Source of the DNA: PALSA-607 sp036501485 | GTDB lineage: Bacteria; Actinomycetota; Actinomycetes; Acidothermales; Acidothermaceae | DNA: 15,361 nucleotides | Reading direction: 5' to 3' | NCBI GenBank assembly: GCA_036501485.1 | Contig: DASYAG010000040.1 | Coordinates: 1-15,361 of the forward strand | Shown here: piece by piece, positions 6,223 to 14,006 of the stretch | Layout of the letters: each line of letters begins with the position of its first letter | How positions within the stretch are numbered: the stretch's first letter is position 1 | Made by a program: the position numbers and the translations under genes | Notes under the pieces: model-generated | Databases searched by the model: none | Told to the model about the DNA's origin: nothing | The model's input: the letters and a program-made list of their open reading frames with translations, nothing else

Positions 6223-7581
6223 GTGGATTATGCACAACAGCTCGCGCAATTTGGGCTGTCCGTTGAGTGGTCGAAGCTATCCGACGACCTCAAGGCACGA
6301 GCGCGCGACCGACTGCTCGACGCCCTGAGTACGTCGGCCGGCTCGTTCGCCGTAGACGTTGCTCCGTGGCGATCCGCCGTGACGGCATTCATCGGCGAAT
6401 CCGACACCGAAGCCACTGGTCCCGCGACTGTGGTCGGATACCGGAATGGTTTCGAGCCCGAGCGAGCCGCCTTCGTCAACGCGGTCGGCGTCCACAGTTT
6501 GCTTTACGAAGACATCAGCCTTTCGAGTTCGGACCATCCTGGCGCCGTGATCTGCCCGGCCGCACTTGCAGCTGCCGAGGCGATCGACGCACCGATGTCG
6601 GAAATGCTCGCCGCGATCGTCGTGGGCTACGAAACCCAACTCGTGCTCGGTGCACTCGCGCGGCAGACAAACGCCCGCGGGTTCCGTACCACTTCGGTGT
6701 TTGGCGTAGTTGGAGCCGCGGCAGTCGGTGCGTATCTGCACCACCTCCCCGTCGATCAATACGCGGCCGCCCTCGCGTTCTCGGCCAACGCGGCCGCCGG
6801 GCTTATGGAGGCGTGGGCCCACGGAACGTTCGAACCGTTCCTACATGCAGGAGCTGCCGCGTCGCTTGGACTGTTCGCAGTCCGGCTCGCGCAGGCCGGT
6901 GCTGCGGCAGCCCCGACGAGCTTTAGCGGACCGAATGGCTATTTTGCTGCCTACGCGGGCGTTCCCGATGCGCAGATCTCGACGCCAGGAGAGACATGGC
7001 GCATCCTGGATATCTCGTGCAAGCCGTACCCGATCAGTGGAGCCAAGACGACGTCGGTCGACTCGGCCATCGCGTTACTGCGCGGCGGTGTCTTGCCAGA
7101 ACAAATCGAGTCGGTCGAGGCATGGCTACCGGCGAACGCTGTGGAATCTGCGGGCGGCGACCGGCCGGGGCCCTACGACAACGTGATCCAGGCGCAGGAC
7201 AGCGCTCAGTTCTGCATCGCCGCCGCACTATGCGGCAGGCCGATGGACGAACTCACGACCTTCTTCGGCGGCTTCGCGGATGACGACATCGAGAACCTGA
7301 CCCATCGCATGACGCTTATACCTGAACAGGGCCGCGCCCTCGGCAAGATCCGGGTGCAGCTGTACGACGGCAGCACGCACGAGTCGGAGGTCGATCAGCG
7401 GGGGAATCAGGTGCCCACGCTCGACTCGATGAGTCGCAAGTTGCGCACTCTCGCGGACGGCGTGTGGTCGCCGCAAACCGCGACCGCGATCGTCGATCGG
7501 ATCTGCGGCGAGGGCAACGAAGATGTGTCGACACTCTCCGCACTGCTGCGCGACATAGTGAAGTCGCGTCAGGATGGCTGA
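6223..7581 (+). CDS. MmgE/PrpD family protein with altered active-site residues
   Basis: A 452-residue protein of the MmgE/PrpD family (2-methylcitrate dehydratase, cis-aconitate decarboxylase, iminodisuccinate epimerase). It covers the full family length, beginning DYAQQLAQFGLS. Recognisable segments are VNAVGVHSLLYEDISLSSSDHPGAV (Asp97, His105), ARGFRTTSVFGVVGAAAVGA, PFLHAGAAASLGLFAVRLAQAG and CKPYPISGAKTTSVDSAIAL. Asp97 and His105 match conserved residues, but positions usually held by His in GFHPT, Lys before the LHAG motif, and His in KPYPxCxxxH appear here as Arg, Pro and Thr. The reaction is therefore probably not a standard decarboxylation or dehydration, or the alignment hides a shift. 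An alternative start is ATG 6184 (465 aa). It overlaps the next gene by eight bases. Confidence 0.85.
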   Translation: MDYAQQLAQFGLSVEWSKLSDDLKARARDRLLDALSTSAGSFAVDVAPWRSAVTAFIGESDTEATGPATVVGYRNGFEPERAAFVNAVGVHSLLYEDISLSSSDHPGAVICPAALAAAEAIDAPMSEMLAAIVVGYETQLVLGALARQTNARGFRTTSVFGVVGAAAVGAYLHHLPVDQYAAALAFSANAAAGLMEAWAHGTFEPFLHAGAAASLGLFAVRLAQAGAAAAPTSFSGPNGYFAAYAGVPDAQISTPGETWRILDISCKPYPISGAKTTSVDSAIALLRGGVLPEQIESVEAWLPANAVESAGGDRPGPYDNVIQAQDSAQFCIAAALCGRPMDELTTFFGGFADDDIENLTHRMTLIPEQGRALGKIRVQLYDGSTHESEVDQRGNQVPTLDSMSRKLRTLADGVWSPQTATAIVDRICGEGNEDVSTLSALLRDIVKSRQDG

Positions 7582-8398
7582 GATCGTTTCGCTCGCGGAT
7601 GCCGTCGCTGAACTTGTTCACGACGGCGACACGGTTGCGCTCGAGGGATTTACTCACTTGATCCCTTTTGCAGCCGGCCACGAGATCATCCGGCAAGGCC
7701 GCCGCGATCTCACGCTCGTTCGAATGACGCCTGACCTCATCTATGACCAGATGATCGGCGCCGGATGTGCTCGCCGGCTGGTGTTTTCTTGGGGTGGCAA
7801 TCCGGGCGTCGGGTCCTTGCATCGCTTCCGGGACGCCGTTGAGAATGGGTGGCCAGTACCGTTGGAGATCGAAGAGCACACGCACGCTGGCATGGCCAAC
7901 CGTTACGTAGCGGGCGCATCCGGTCTGCCGTTCGCGACCGTTCGCGCGTACGCCGGCTCGGACTATCTCAAGCACGCCGCACCTAACGTCGCATCGATCA
8001 CCTGCCCGTTCACCGGCGAAGTGCTGACAGCCGTGGCCGCATTGCGGCCAGATGTCTCCATCGTGCACGCACAACAGGCCGACCGGGAAGGCAATGTGCA
8101 GCTCTGGGGCATCACCGGCGTTCAACGCGAAGCGGCACTTGCGGCACACCGCGCACTAGTCACGGTCGAAGAGATCGTCGACAAACTGGAACCTGTTCCC
8201 GGCGGCGTGGTGCTGCCCACGTGGTCGCTGTCGCATGTCGCACTCGCACCTCGGGGGGCATACCCGTCGTACGCGAGCGGCTACTACAGCCGCGACAACG
8301 CCTACTACGTCGCGTGGGATGCAATCTCGCGAGACCGCGATACCTTCAATGCCTGGCTCGACGAGCATGTGCTTGATTCGCAAGGAGCGAACCGGTGA
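7574..8398 (+). CDS. Class I CoA-transferase, subunit A (GctA-like)
   Basis: A 274-residue alpha subunit of a two-subunit CoA-transferase that moves CoA between carboxylic acids, probably activating a pathway acid with succinyl- or acetyl-CoA. Visible family segments are the N-terminal VHDGDTVALEGFTHLIPFAA, LTLVRMTPDLIYDQMIGAG, FSWGGNPGVGSLHRFRDAVENG, SITCPFTGEVLTAVAALRPDVSIVHAQQADREGNVQ, and VTVEEIVDK. Length is somewhat above that of short ScoA/PcaI subunits and closer to glutaconate CoA-transferase. The ATG at 7574 overlaps the previous gene by eight bases, and the stop overlaps subunit B by four (GTGA), consistent with coupled synthesis. The substrate is not identifiable; a 3-oxo dicarboxylate fits the thiolase nearby. 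Confidence 0.9.
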   Translation: MAEIVSLADAVAELVHDGDTVALEGFTHLIPFAAGHEIIRQGRRDLTLVRMTPDLIYDQMIGAGCARRLVFSWGGNPGVGSLHRFRDAVENGWPVPLEIEEHTHAGMANRYVAGASGLPFATVRAYAGSDYLKHAAPNVASITCPFTGEVLTAVAALRPDVSIVHAQQADREGNVQLWGITGVQREAALAAHRALVTVEEIVDKLEPVPGGVVLPTWSLSHVALAPRGAYPSYASGYYSRDNAYYVAWDAISRDRDTFNAWLDEHVLDSQGANR

Positions 8399-9186
8399 AC
8401 GATGGTCCGAACGGATCGATCGCGGATCCGCATGCTGCCACCCGCGACGAGATGATGACGGTCGCCGCGGCGCGAAGCCTTCGGGACAGGGACACCTGCT
8501 TCGTGGGCATCGGGCTGCCAAGCGCTGCGGCCAACGTCGCACGACTTACGCACGCACCTGGCATCGTGCTGATCTACGAGTCGGGCACGATCGGCGCTCG
8601 GCCGACCCGGCTTCCATTGTCAATCGGCGACGAGGATCTCGCACTCACAGCAAGGGCAGTGGTCTCGGTGCCCGAGATCTTCAACTACTGGCTGCAACCC
8701 CATCGCATCGGCGTCGGCTTTCTTGGCGCCGCCCAGATCGACCGGTTCGCCAACATCAACACGACGATCATCGGCTCCGATTACAACCACCCGAAGGTTC
8801 GCTTACCCGGTGCTGGTGGCGCACCGGAAATCGCCGGCTGCTGTCGCGAGGTCATCGTGATCGTGCGGCAAAGCCCCCGTACGTTTGTTCGCCAGCTCGA
8901 CTTCATCACCTCTCTTGGCCATGGCAACGGGCCAGGAGATCGCGAGGCAGCCGGCCTACGCACCCGCGGGCCAGTCAAGGTAGTGAGTGATCTCGGGGTC
9001 TTGGAGCCGGACGAGGTCACCCACGAATTGATGCTTACCCAAGTTCACCCAGGCGTAGATGTCGAGAGCGTGATTGCAGCGACCGGTTGGCCGTTGCGCG
9101 TCTCCCCCAACGTAACAACGGTCGATCCGCCAACTATCGAGGAGTTGCAGGCACTACGGCAGCTCGCCGTCGGCGGACTTGAATGA
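8395..9186 (+). CDS. Class I CoA-transferase, subunit B (GctB-like)
   Basis: A 263-residue beta subunit, partner of the preceding gene. It shows the N-terminal TVAAARSLRDRDTCFVGIGLPSAAANVARL, the catalytic-loop segment IVLIYESGTIGARP with Glu62 at the place of the glutamate that forms the CoA-thioester intermediate in this family, FLGAAQIDRFANINTTIIG, RLPGAGGAPEIAG, and VVSDLGVLEPDE near the C-terminus. The related actinobacterial IpdB, a ring-opening hydrolase subunit in steroid breakdown, lacks this glutamate as I recall its sequence, so a true transferase is favoured here. It starts at GTG 8395 inside the stop of subunit A and ends four bases into the next gene. Confidence 0.9.
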   Translation: MNDGPNGSIADPHAATRDEMMTVAAARSLRDRDTCFVGIGLPSAAANVARLTHAPGIVLIYESGTIGARPTRLPLSIGDEDLALTARAVVSVPEIFNYWLQPHRIGVGFLGAAQIDRFANINTTIIGSDYNHPKVRLPGAGGAPEIAGCCREVIVIVRQSPRTFVRQLDFITSLGHGNGPGDREAAGLRTRGPVKVVSDLGVLEPDEVTHELMLTQVHPGVDVESVIAATGWPLRVSPNVTTVDPPTIEELQALRQLAVGGLE

Positions 9187-10037
9187 TGATCGACGACCGC
9201 GTGCGATTCGACATCAACTTGTCGATCATGTTTACCGAACTGCCCCTGCTTGAGCGTGCGGCGGCGGCGGCCGATCACGGTTTTGATGCGGCCGAATTCT
9301 GGTGGCCCTTTAACGAGCCGGTGCCAAATGATGCTCAGGTCGACGCATTCGTGGCGTCGTTAGACGACGTGGGCGTGCGGTTGGTTGGCCTCAACCTGTT
9401 CGCGGGTAACATGCCCGGCGGCGACCGTAGCGTGGTGTCAATTCCTGGGCAAGAGAAAGCATTGCGCGACAGCGTCGAGGTACTCACAGCGATCGCGGCC
9501 CGAACCGGTTGCCGATCGTTCAATGCCTTGTACGGCCAACGGATCGCAGGTATCGAGCCCGAACGCCAAGACGAATTGGCCGTCGAAAATCTTGGGCTAA
9601 TTGCCGACACCATCGCAACGTTCGGCGGGACGCTGCTCATCGAACCCTTGGCGTGCGGCGAGAACGGCGACTACTATCCCCTGCTCGCTGCTGCAGACGC
9701 GTTGGGCCTTTGCGACCGGGTGACGGAAGAGACCGGCGCCGAGAATTTAAGACTGCTCGCCGATGTCTACCACCTGACGAGCAATGGCGACGATGTCGTC
9801 GACGTCCTGCGTTACGCATTGGCGCGAGTTGGCCACGTGCAACTGGCCGACGCACCTGGCCGTCACGAGCCAGGCACCGGTTCTGTCGATTTCGGTGCGG
9901 TGTTCGCGATGCTTTCGCAGCAGGGCTACACCGGCTACGTCGGCCTTGAATACCGCCCATTGAACGCTTCAGCGGAGAGCCTCAACTGGCTGCCTCGAGA
10001 GCGACGCGGTCGAAACGGTGAGGGAAAGACCCAATGA
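9183..10037 (+). CDS. Hydroxypyruvate-isomerase-like sugar isomerase/epimerase (TIM barrel)
   Basis: A 284-residue Hyi-type protein of the xylose-isomerase-like TIM-barrel superfamily. In the best-known members it interconverts hydroxypyruvate and tartronate semialdehyde; others act on keto sugars or sugar acids. Motifs are FDINLSIMFTELPLLERA, DAAEFWWPF, GGTLLIEPLACGENGDYY (Glu154), LLADVYHLTSNGDD (Asp194, His197), GHVQLADAPGRHEPGTGSVDF and GYVGLEYRP (Glu256). These give the two catalytic glutamates and the metal ligands expected. ATG 9183 overlaps the previous stop, with a second ATG directly after it, and the end overlaps the next gene by four bases. The pairing with a GarR-like reductase is as in glyoxylate/glycerate modules, but glyoxylate carboligase is not seen here. 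Confidence 0.85.
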   Translation: MMIDDRVRFDINLSIMFTELPLLERAAAAADHGFDAAEFWWPFNEPVPNDAQVDAFVASLDDVGVRLVGLNLFAGNMPGGDRSVVSIPGQEKALRDSVEVLTAIAARTGCRSFNALYGQRIAGIEPERQDELAVENLGLIADTIATFGGTLLIEPLACGENGDYYPLLAAADALGLCDRVTEETGAENLRLLADVYHLTSNGDDVVDVLRYALARVGHVQLADAPGRHEPGTGSVDFGAVFAMLSQQGYTGYVGLEYRPLNASAESLNWLPRERRGRNGEGKTQ

Positions 10038-10936
10038 CGAGTGCAGCGAGTAATTCTGGGACGTCGGTCGGCTTCATCGGCCTGGGAATCATGGGCGCGC
10101 CGATGGCCGCGAACCTAGTGAAGAAGGGCTTCGCCGTCACCGGCTATAACCGCAGCAAGCCGGCGGTGGACCGTCTCGTTGAAAGAGGCGGTCGCGCCGC
10201 TCAAAGCATCGCGGACACCGTGACCGGCGCTGACGTCGTCATCACCATGCTGCCGGACTCGCCTGACGTTGAAGCGGTCGCGCTCGGACCGGGCGGAGTC
10301 TTTGAGTACGCCCCCGCCGGCTGCGTGTACATCGACATGAGCACGATCAGGCCCGACGTCGCGAGAGCTGTCGCGGAGGGTGGCGCGGTGCGCGGTGTGC
10401 GATGCCTCGACGCGCCGGTATCCGGTGGCGAGGCCGGTGCAATCGAGGCGGCACTATCCATCATGGTCGGCGGTTCTGGCCAAGATTTCGCCGACTCGCG
10501 TGCCGTGCTCGATGCGATGGGCAGTACCGTCGTCCACGTCGGTGGCAATGGCACCGGCCAACTTGTGAAGGCCGCCAATCAGCTGATGGTGGCCGGCATC
10601 ATCGAGTTGCTGTCCGAGGCCATCGTGCTGCTCGAAGCTCACGAGGTCGACGCCACCGCGGCGCTGCAGGTGATCGGCGGCGGGCTCGCCGCGAACCGGG
10701 TGCTCGACCGCAAGTCAGCGTCAATGTTAGCGCGCCAGTTCAAGCCGGGGTTTCGGGTCGACCTGCACCACAAGGACTTGGGGATCGTCCTCGACACCGC
10801 CCGCGCGGCGGGAGTCGTGCTGCCGGTTGGTGCCGTTGTCGCCCAGCTGATGGCAGCACTGAAGGCGCAAGGCTCAGGCAACCTCGATCACTCGGCGCTG
10901 CTGACAGTCGTCGATCAACTGTCGGGACGTACCTAA
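10034..10936 (+). CDS. Beta-hydroxyacid dehydrogenase, GarR/GlxR-like
   Basis: A 300-residue NAD(P)-dependent beta-hydroxyacid dehydrogenase; relatives reduce tartronate semialdehyde or oxidise 3-hydroxyisobutyrate and 2-(hydroxymethyl)glutarate. The Rossmann motif is GFIGLGIMGAPMA (residues 13-25), followed by NRS at the end of strand two (fits NADP as well as NAD), the substrate loop DAPVSGGEAGA (126-136), the catalytic Lys179 in GTGQLVKAANQ, and FKPGFRVDLHHKDLG with Lys247. All signature residues are present. It is the last gene of the plus-strand operon, and its TAA overlaps the stop of the convergent thiolase gene by four bases. Next to the Hyi-like gene a tartronate semialdehyde reductase role is the first guess; a hydroxymethyl-acid substrate of the main pathway is equally possible. 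Confidence 0.88.
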   Translation: MTSAASNSGTSVGFIGLGIMGAPMAANLVKKGFAVTGYNRSKPAVDRLVERGGRAAQSIADTVTGADVVITMLPDSPDVEAVALGPGGVFEYAPAGCVYIDMSTIRPDVARAVAEGGAVRGVRCLDAPVSGGEAGAIEAALSIMVGGSGQDFADSRAVLDAMGSTVVHVGGNGTGQLVKAANQLMVAGIIELLSEAIVLLEAHEVDATAALQVIGGGLAANRVLDRKSASMLARQFKPGFRVDLHHKDLGIVLDTARAAGVVLPVGAVVAQLMAALKAQGSGNLDHSALLTVVDQLSGRT

Positions 10937-12111
10937 GCCTCGAGCACGACGGCCAAGCCTTGACCCACGCCGATGCAGATCGCGGCTAGCCCCCAGCCGC
11001 CACCACGGGCCCGCAACTGATGGGCGACCGCACCGAGAATTCGCGCGCCCGATGCACCAAGTGGGTGCCCGATCGCGATCGCACCACCACGAGCGTTGAC
11101 CATCGCCGGATCGAGATCGGGCCACTGCACGATGCAGGCTAGGGACTGGGCGGCGAATGCCTCGTTGAGTTCGACCACGCTGAGATCGCCCCATGTGATT
11201 CCGGCGCGTCGTAGCGCGACGTTCGCCGCCTGTACGGGCGCGATGCCGAACACGTCGGGGTCGACAGCGCTGACCGCGCGTGAGGCAATGCGGGCCATCG
11301 GTGTCACGCCGATCCGCGCGGCCGCTGCGCCGTCACCGATCAGCAGTGCGGCTGCGCCGTCGTTCAGGCTCGCGGCATTCCCTGCTGTTACGGTGCCATT
11401 GGTTCGAAACGCCGGCTTCAGGCGAGCCAGTGCCGCGATCGATGTGTCGGGCCTGATGCCTTCGTCGATGGCCAGCGTGGCTCCCTCGAGTGTCACCACT
11501 TCGGCGTCGTACTCACCGTTCCTCCACGCCTGTGCCGCTCGCTGGTGGCTGGTCAGAGCGAACTGGTCCTGAGCGTCGCGGGAGATGTTATAACGGTCAG
11601 CGAGAATCTCCGCGCTCTCCCCGAGCGTGATGGTCCATTGAGCGGACATTTTCGGATTGACGAGCCGCCATCCGAGGGTCGTCGACACCAACCGCTCATC
11701 ACCGCGCGGATAGATGCTCTCTGGTTTTGGCAACACCCACGGCGCGCGGGTCATCGACTCGACCCCGCCCGCGACGACCAGTGACGCATCACCGGTCTCG
11801 ACCGCGCGCGCGGCTTGAATGGCCGCTTCCAGCCCTGAACCGCAAAGCCGATTTACGGTCGATCCCGGCACAGACGTTGGCAAGCCGGCGAGCAGCACCG
11901 CCATCCGCGCAACATCTCGATTCTCCTCACCGGCACCATTTGCTGAGCCCAGGACGACGTCGTCGACTGCGGCCGGATTGAGATTCGGCGCGCGCTGCAT
12001 CAGCGATTTGAGTACATGCGCGGCAAGGTCATCTGGCCGGACGCCGGCAAGCGCACCACTGTAGCGGCCCACAGGCGTGCGAACCGCATCCAGTACGAAG
12101 GCGTCAATCAA
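10933..12111 (-). CDS. Thiolase (acetyl-CoA acyltransferase), PcaF/FadA-like
   Basis: A 392-residue thiolase that would cleave a 3-oxoacyl-CoA with CoA to acetyl-CoA and a shortened acyl-CoA, the natural step after the CoA-transferase. It shows AVRTPVGRYSGALAGVRPDDLA, the nucleophile Cys90 in VNRLCGSGLEA, VAGGVESMTRAPWVLPK, NAASLNDGAAALLIG, NEAFAAQ, His349 in GGAIAIGHPLGASGAR and Cys379 in AICIGVGQGLA. It is complete, with normal length. The pattern ESMTRAPWV with a full biosynthetic/degradative core resembles 3-oxoadipyl-CoA thiolases. It lies 39 bases downstream of the iclR stop, probably in one transcript with it, and converges on the dehydrogenase gene with a four-base stop overlap and no visible terminator. 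Confidence 0.93.
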   Translation of the reverse strand: MIDAFVLDAVRTPVGRYSGALAGVRPDDLAAHVLKSLMQRAPNLNPAAVDDVVLGSANGAGEENRDVARMAVLLAGLPTSVPGSTVNRLCGSGLEAAIQAARAVETGDASLVVAGGVESMTRAPWVLPKPESIYPRGDERLVSTTLGWRLVNPKMSAQWTITLGESAEILADRYNISRDAQDQFALTSHQRAAQAWRNGEYDAEVVTLEGATLAIDEGIRPDTSIAALARLKPAFRTNGTVTAGNAASLNDGAAALLIGDGAAAARIGVTPMARIASRAVSAVDPDVFGIAPVQAANVALRRAGITWGDLSVVELNEAFAAQSLACIVQWPDLDPAMVNARGGAIAIGHPLGASGARILGAVAHQLRARGGGWGLAAICIGVGQGLAVVLEA

Positions 12112-12150
12112 TACACACCGCGCCGGGACAAGTCTTGATACGACTCAGCG

Positions 12151-12939
12151 CTATCTGCGCAGCGTAGCGATCCGCAGGTCTGCCTCGATCGCGGCCGCCG
12201 CTTCCAACAACTTTGGCAAAAAGGTGGTGCGGATCTTCTGCAGCGACGCGCGACTCGCGTGCGACGACACATTTGCGGCTGCGACCACTCGGCCACCGCG
12301 ATCCCGAATCGGAACCGCCACCGACCGCAGGCCGTCTTCCAGTTCCTGGTCGACTATCGACCAGCCCTTCGTCCGTACACGGACCAGCTCGGCGCGCAGC
12401 TCCTTCTCGCTGGTCACCGTGTGGCTCGTATACGGCGTGAGTTTCTGTCCCGGCAAGTGCCGTTCGAGCTCTGCCTCGTCGAGGTCGGCTAGCATCACCC
12501 GACCCATCGACGTCGCGTGCGCGGGAAATCGCGTCCCGACGCTGATCGCGACAGTCATGATGCGCGATGTGGGGATGCGGGCTACGTACACAATGTCCGT
12601 CCCATCGAGGACGGACACCGACGACGACTCGCGCACTTCCGCGACCAGGCGCTCCAGATGCGGTGCGGCGACGTCGGACACGGGCAGGCTCGATAGGTAG
12701 GAGTAGCCCAACTCGAGCACACGAGCCGTCAGTGAGAACAATCGCCCGTCGGTGCGCGCGTACTCGAGGTCGACCAACGTCAGCAAGAACCGGCGAGCAG
12801 CGGCCCGAGTCAACCCGGTCTCTCGCGCGACGTCGCTGAGTGTCATCTCCGGTCGGTCGGCGCCAAAGACGCGGATGACGGCAAGGCCCCGTTGCAGAGA
12901 CTGCACGAAGTGCGCCTCGCGCTCGTCGTTGGCGTTCAC
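12151..12939 (-). CDS. IclR-family transcriptional regulator, PcaR-like
   Basis: A 262-residue IclR-type regulator. The N-terminal winged helix-turn-helix (FVQSLQRGLAVIRVFG, MTLSDVARETGLTRAAARRFLLTL, about residues 11-70) is followed by the effector-binding domain (LPVSDVAAPHLERL, DIVYVARI, GTRFPAHATSMGRVMLA, GWSIVDQELEDGLRSVAVPIRD, VVAAANVSSHASR). The start is GTG 12939, since AGGAGG at 12952-12947 is seven bases upstream; the in-frame TTG at 12945 would be too close to it. Members such as PcaR and PobR respond to aromatic acids or oxo acids. Candidate operators of matching form lie before this gene, before the catabolic operon and before the transport gene, so I infer it is the local pathway regulator, controlling itself and the thiolase too. 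Confidence 0.92.
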   Translation of the reverse strand: MNANDEREAHFVQSLQRGLAVIRVFGADRPEMTLSDVARETGLTRAAARRFLLTLVDLEYARTDGRLFSLTARVLELGYSYLSSLPVSDVAAPHLERLVAEVRESSSVSVLDGTDIVYVARIPTSRIMTVAISVGTRFPAHATSMGRVMLADLDEAELERHLPGQKLTPYTSHTVTSEKELRAELVRVRTKGWSIVDQELEDGLRSVAVPIRDRGGRVVAAANVSSHASRASLQKIRTTFLPKLLEAAAAIEADLRIATLRR

Positions 12940-13073
12940 GACCAACCTCCTGACACCATGCTCTCGGGCACCAGCGCCGCGCGCACAGGAACGCCAACGT
13001 TGAGTCGCGCGCCGACGAGGGCGTGCGACCCGGCCGAACAGTACACCTGCCGGCTGGCGCGATACGAGCGTAA

Positions 13074-13088
13074 GTTCTCAACGCGAAC
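13074..13088 (-). promoter_or_regulatory. Candidate IclR-type operator (copy 3), before iclR
   Basis: The minus strand reads GTTCGCGTTGAGAAC, arms GTTCG and AGAAC with a five-base spacer, one mismatch from a perfect inverted repeat. It has the same arm and spacer design as the sites at 3701-3715 and 14184-14198. It is the only such site in the 173-base gap between the SDR and iclR genes, so it would serve autoregulation. No convincing -35/-10 pair could be fixed near it. Confidence 0.45.
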
Positions 13089-13112
13089 GTTTGGGACTCC
13101 GTCCGTCGGCCG

Positions 13113-13934
13113 CTAGAAGCTCTCGTGCGGCGACGTGCCGGGCAGCGGAATCGGGAACCGCGCCGTTGCTCCTCCGTCGACCATCAGATTCTGGCCAGAG
13201 ATGTAGGACGACGCGGGCGAGGCGAAGAACCGTACGGCCGAGGCGATGTCTTCGGCCTCGCCGATGCGGCCGAGCGGAATCCGCTCGGCGAAGGTTGCCA
13301 GCTGGGCCTCGTTCAGGGTGTCGGAGGTCGCCGGTGTGCGCACGCGACCAGGCGAGACAACGTTCATTCTGATGCCTTGCTGGCCATACTCGATCGCGAT
13401 CGACCGCGCCATGTGAATGACACCGGCCTTGCCGACGCCGTAAGCAAAGTGCTGAGGCGACCCGGCGATGCCGCTCAGCGAACCGATCGCGATGATCGAA
13501 CCGCCCTGCCCGCGATCCAGCATGCGGGTCAGCACAGCGCGCACGGCGATGAATGCCGACGTGAGGTTCAGATCCAGCACGTCCTGCCACTGCTTGTCTG
13601 TATAGCGGTGTGCCGGTTGCCAGGGCGCCAGGCCGCGAACGCCACCAACGATGGTCGCCAGCACGTCGATTCCCTCGTAGCTGGCACAGACCTCATCGAC
13701 GAGGGCCTCCACTGTCGCGGAATCGAGCATGTCCGCCTGCATCGGGACCGCGATGTGCCCCTCGGCGGTGATGTCGTCACAGACGCCCTTTGCCCGGTCG
13801 AGCTCGACGTCGACGACAACGACGCGGGCTCCCGCGCCGGCGAGTTCAGTTGACACGGCCCGGCCGATTCCGCCGCCGCCGCCGCCAACCACCAGAGCGG
13901 TCTTTCCGTCGAGCCGAGTGGTGTCAACGGACAC
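13113..13934 (-). CDS. SDR-family NAD-dependent oxidoreductase
   Basis: A 273-residue classical short-chain dehydrogenase. The cofactor loop is ALVVGGGGGGIGRAV (a GGGxGxG variant of the usual TGxxxGIG); Asp42 at the end of strand two (VVVVDVELD) points to NAD(H). Active-site residues are Asn123 in VLDLNLTSAF, Ser152 in AIGSLSG, Tyr165 and Lys169 in FAYGVGKAG; the C-terminal YISGQNLMVDGGA closes the fold. The start is GTG 13934 with AAGGAG six bases upstream. It would oxidise or reduce a hydroxy/oxo intermediate, for example making the 3-oxo acid for the thiolase, but the substrate is unknown. It is first in a minus-strand block with iclR and thiolase, and divergent from the substrate-binding protein gene. 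Confidence 0.92.
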   Translation of the reverse strand: MSVDTTRLDGKTALVVGGGGGGIGRAVSTELAGAGARVVVVDVELDRAKGVCDDITAEGHIAVPMQADMLDSATVEALVDEVCASYEGIDVLATIVGGVRGLAPWQPAHRYTDKQWQDVLDLNLTSAFIAVRAVLTRMLDRGQGGSIIAIGSLSGIAGSPQHFAYGVGKAGVIHMARSIAIEYGQQGIRMNVVSPGRVRTPATSDTLNEAQLATFAERIPLGRIGEAEDIASAVRFFASPASSYISGQNLMVDGGATARFPIPLPGTSPHESF

Positions 13935-14006
13935 TTACGTCTCCTTGGTCGCTTTCGGCCTTGCTTCTGGCCGTGGTGTGCACGAGCTCAATCGTCGTGC
14001 GCCTGA

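Noticed and set aside
7316..8149. A long open frame on the minus strand (277 codons) opposite the MmgE/PrpD and CoA-transferase genes.
   Set aside because: It lies antisense to two clear enzyme genes, has no family pattern and an Arg/Cys-rich composition typical of shadow frames in GC-rich DNA.
10930..10940. A bidirectional terminator between the converging dehydrogenase and thiolase genes.
   Set aside because: The stop codons overlap by four bases, leaving no intergenic DNA, and I see no hairpin followed by a T-run nearby.
13021..13073. Possible -10 boxes for iclR (for example TACTGT on the minus strand).
   Set aside because: No acceptable -35 at the right distance could be found, so I did not annotate a promoter.
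12104..13081. A 325-codon minus-strand frame overlapping the iclR gene in another frame.
   Set aside because: The iclR frame is unmistakable over the same DNA; this frame is Arg-rich low-complexity sequence without motifs.
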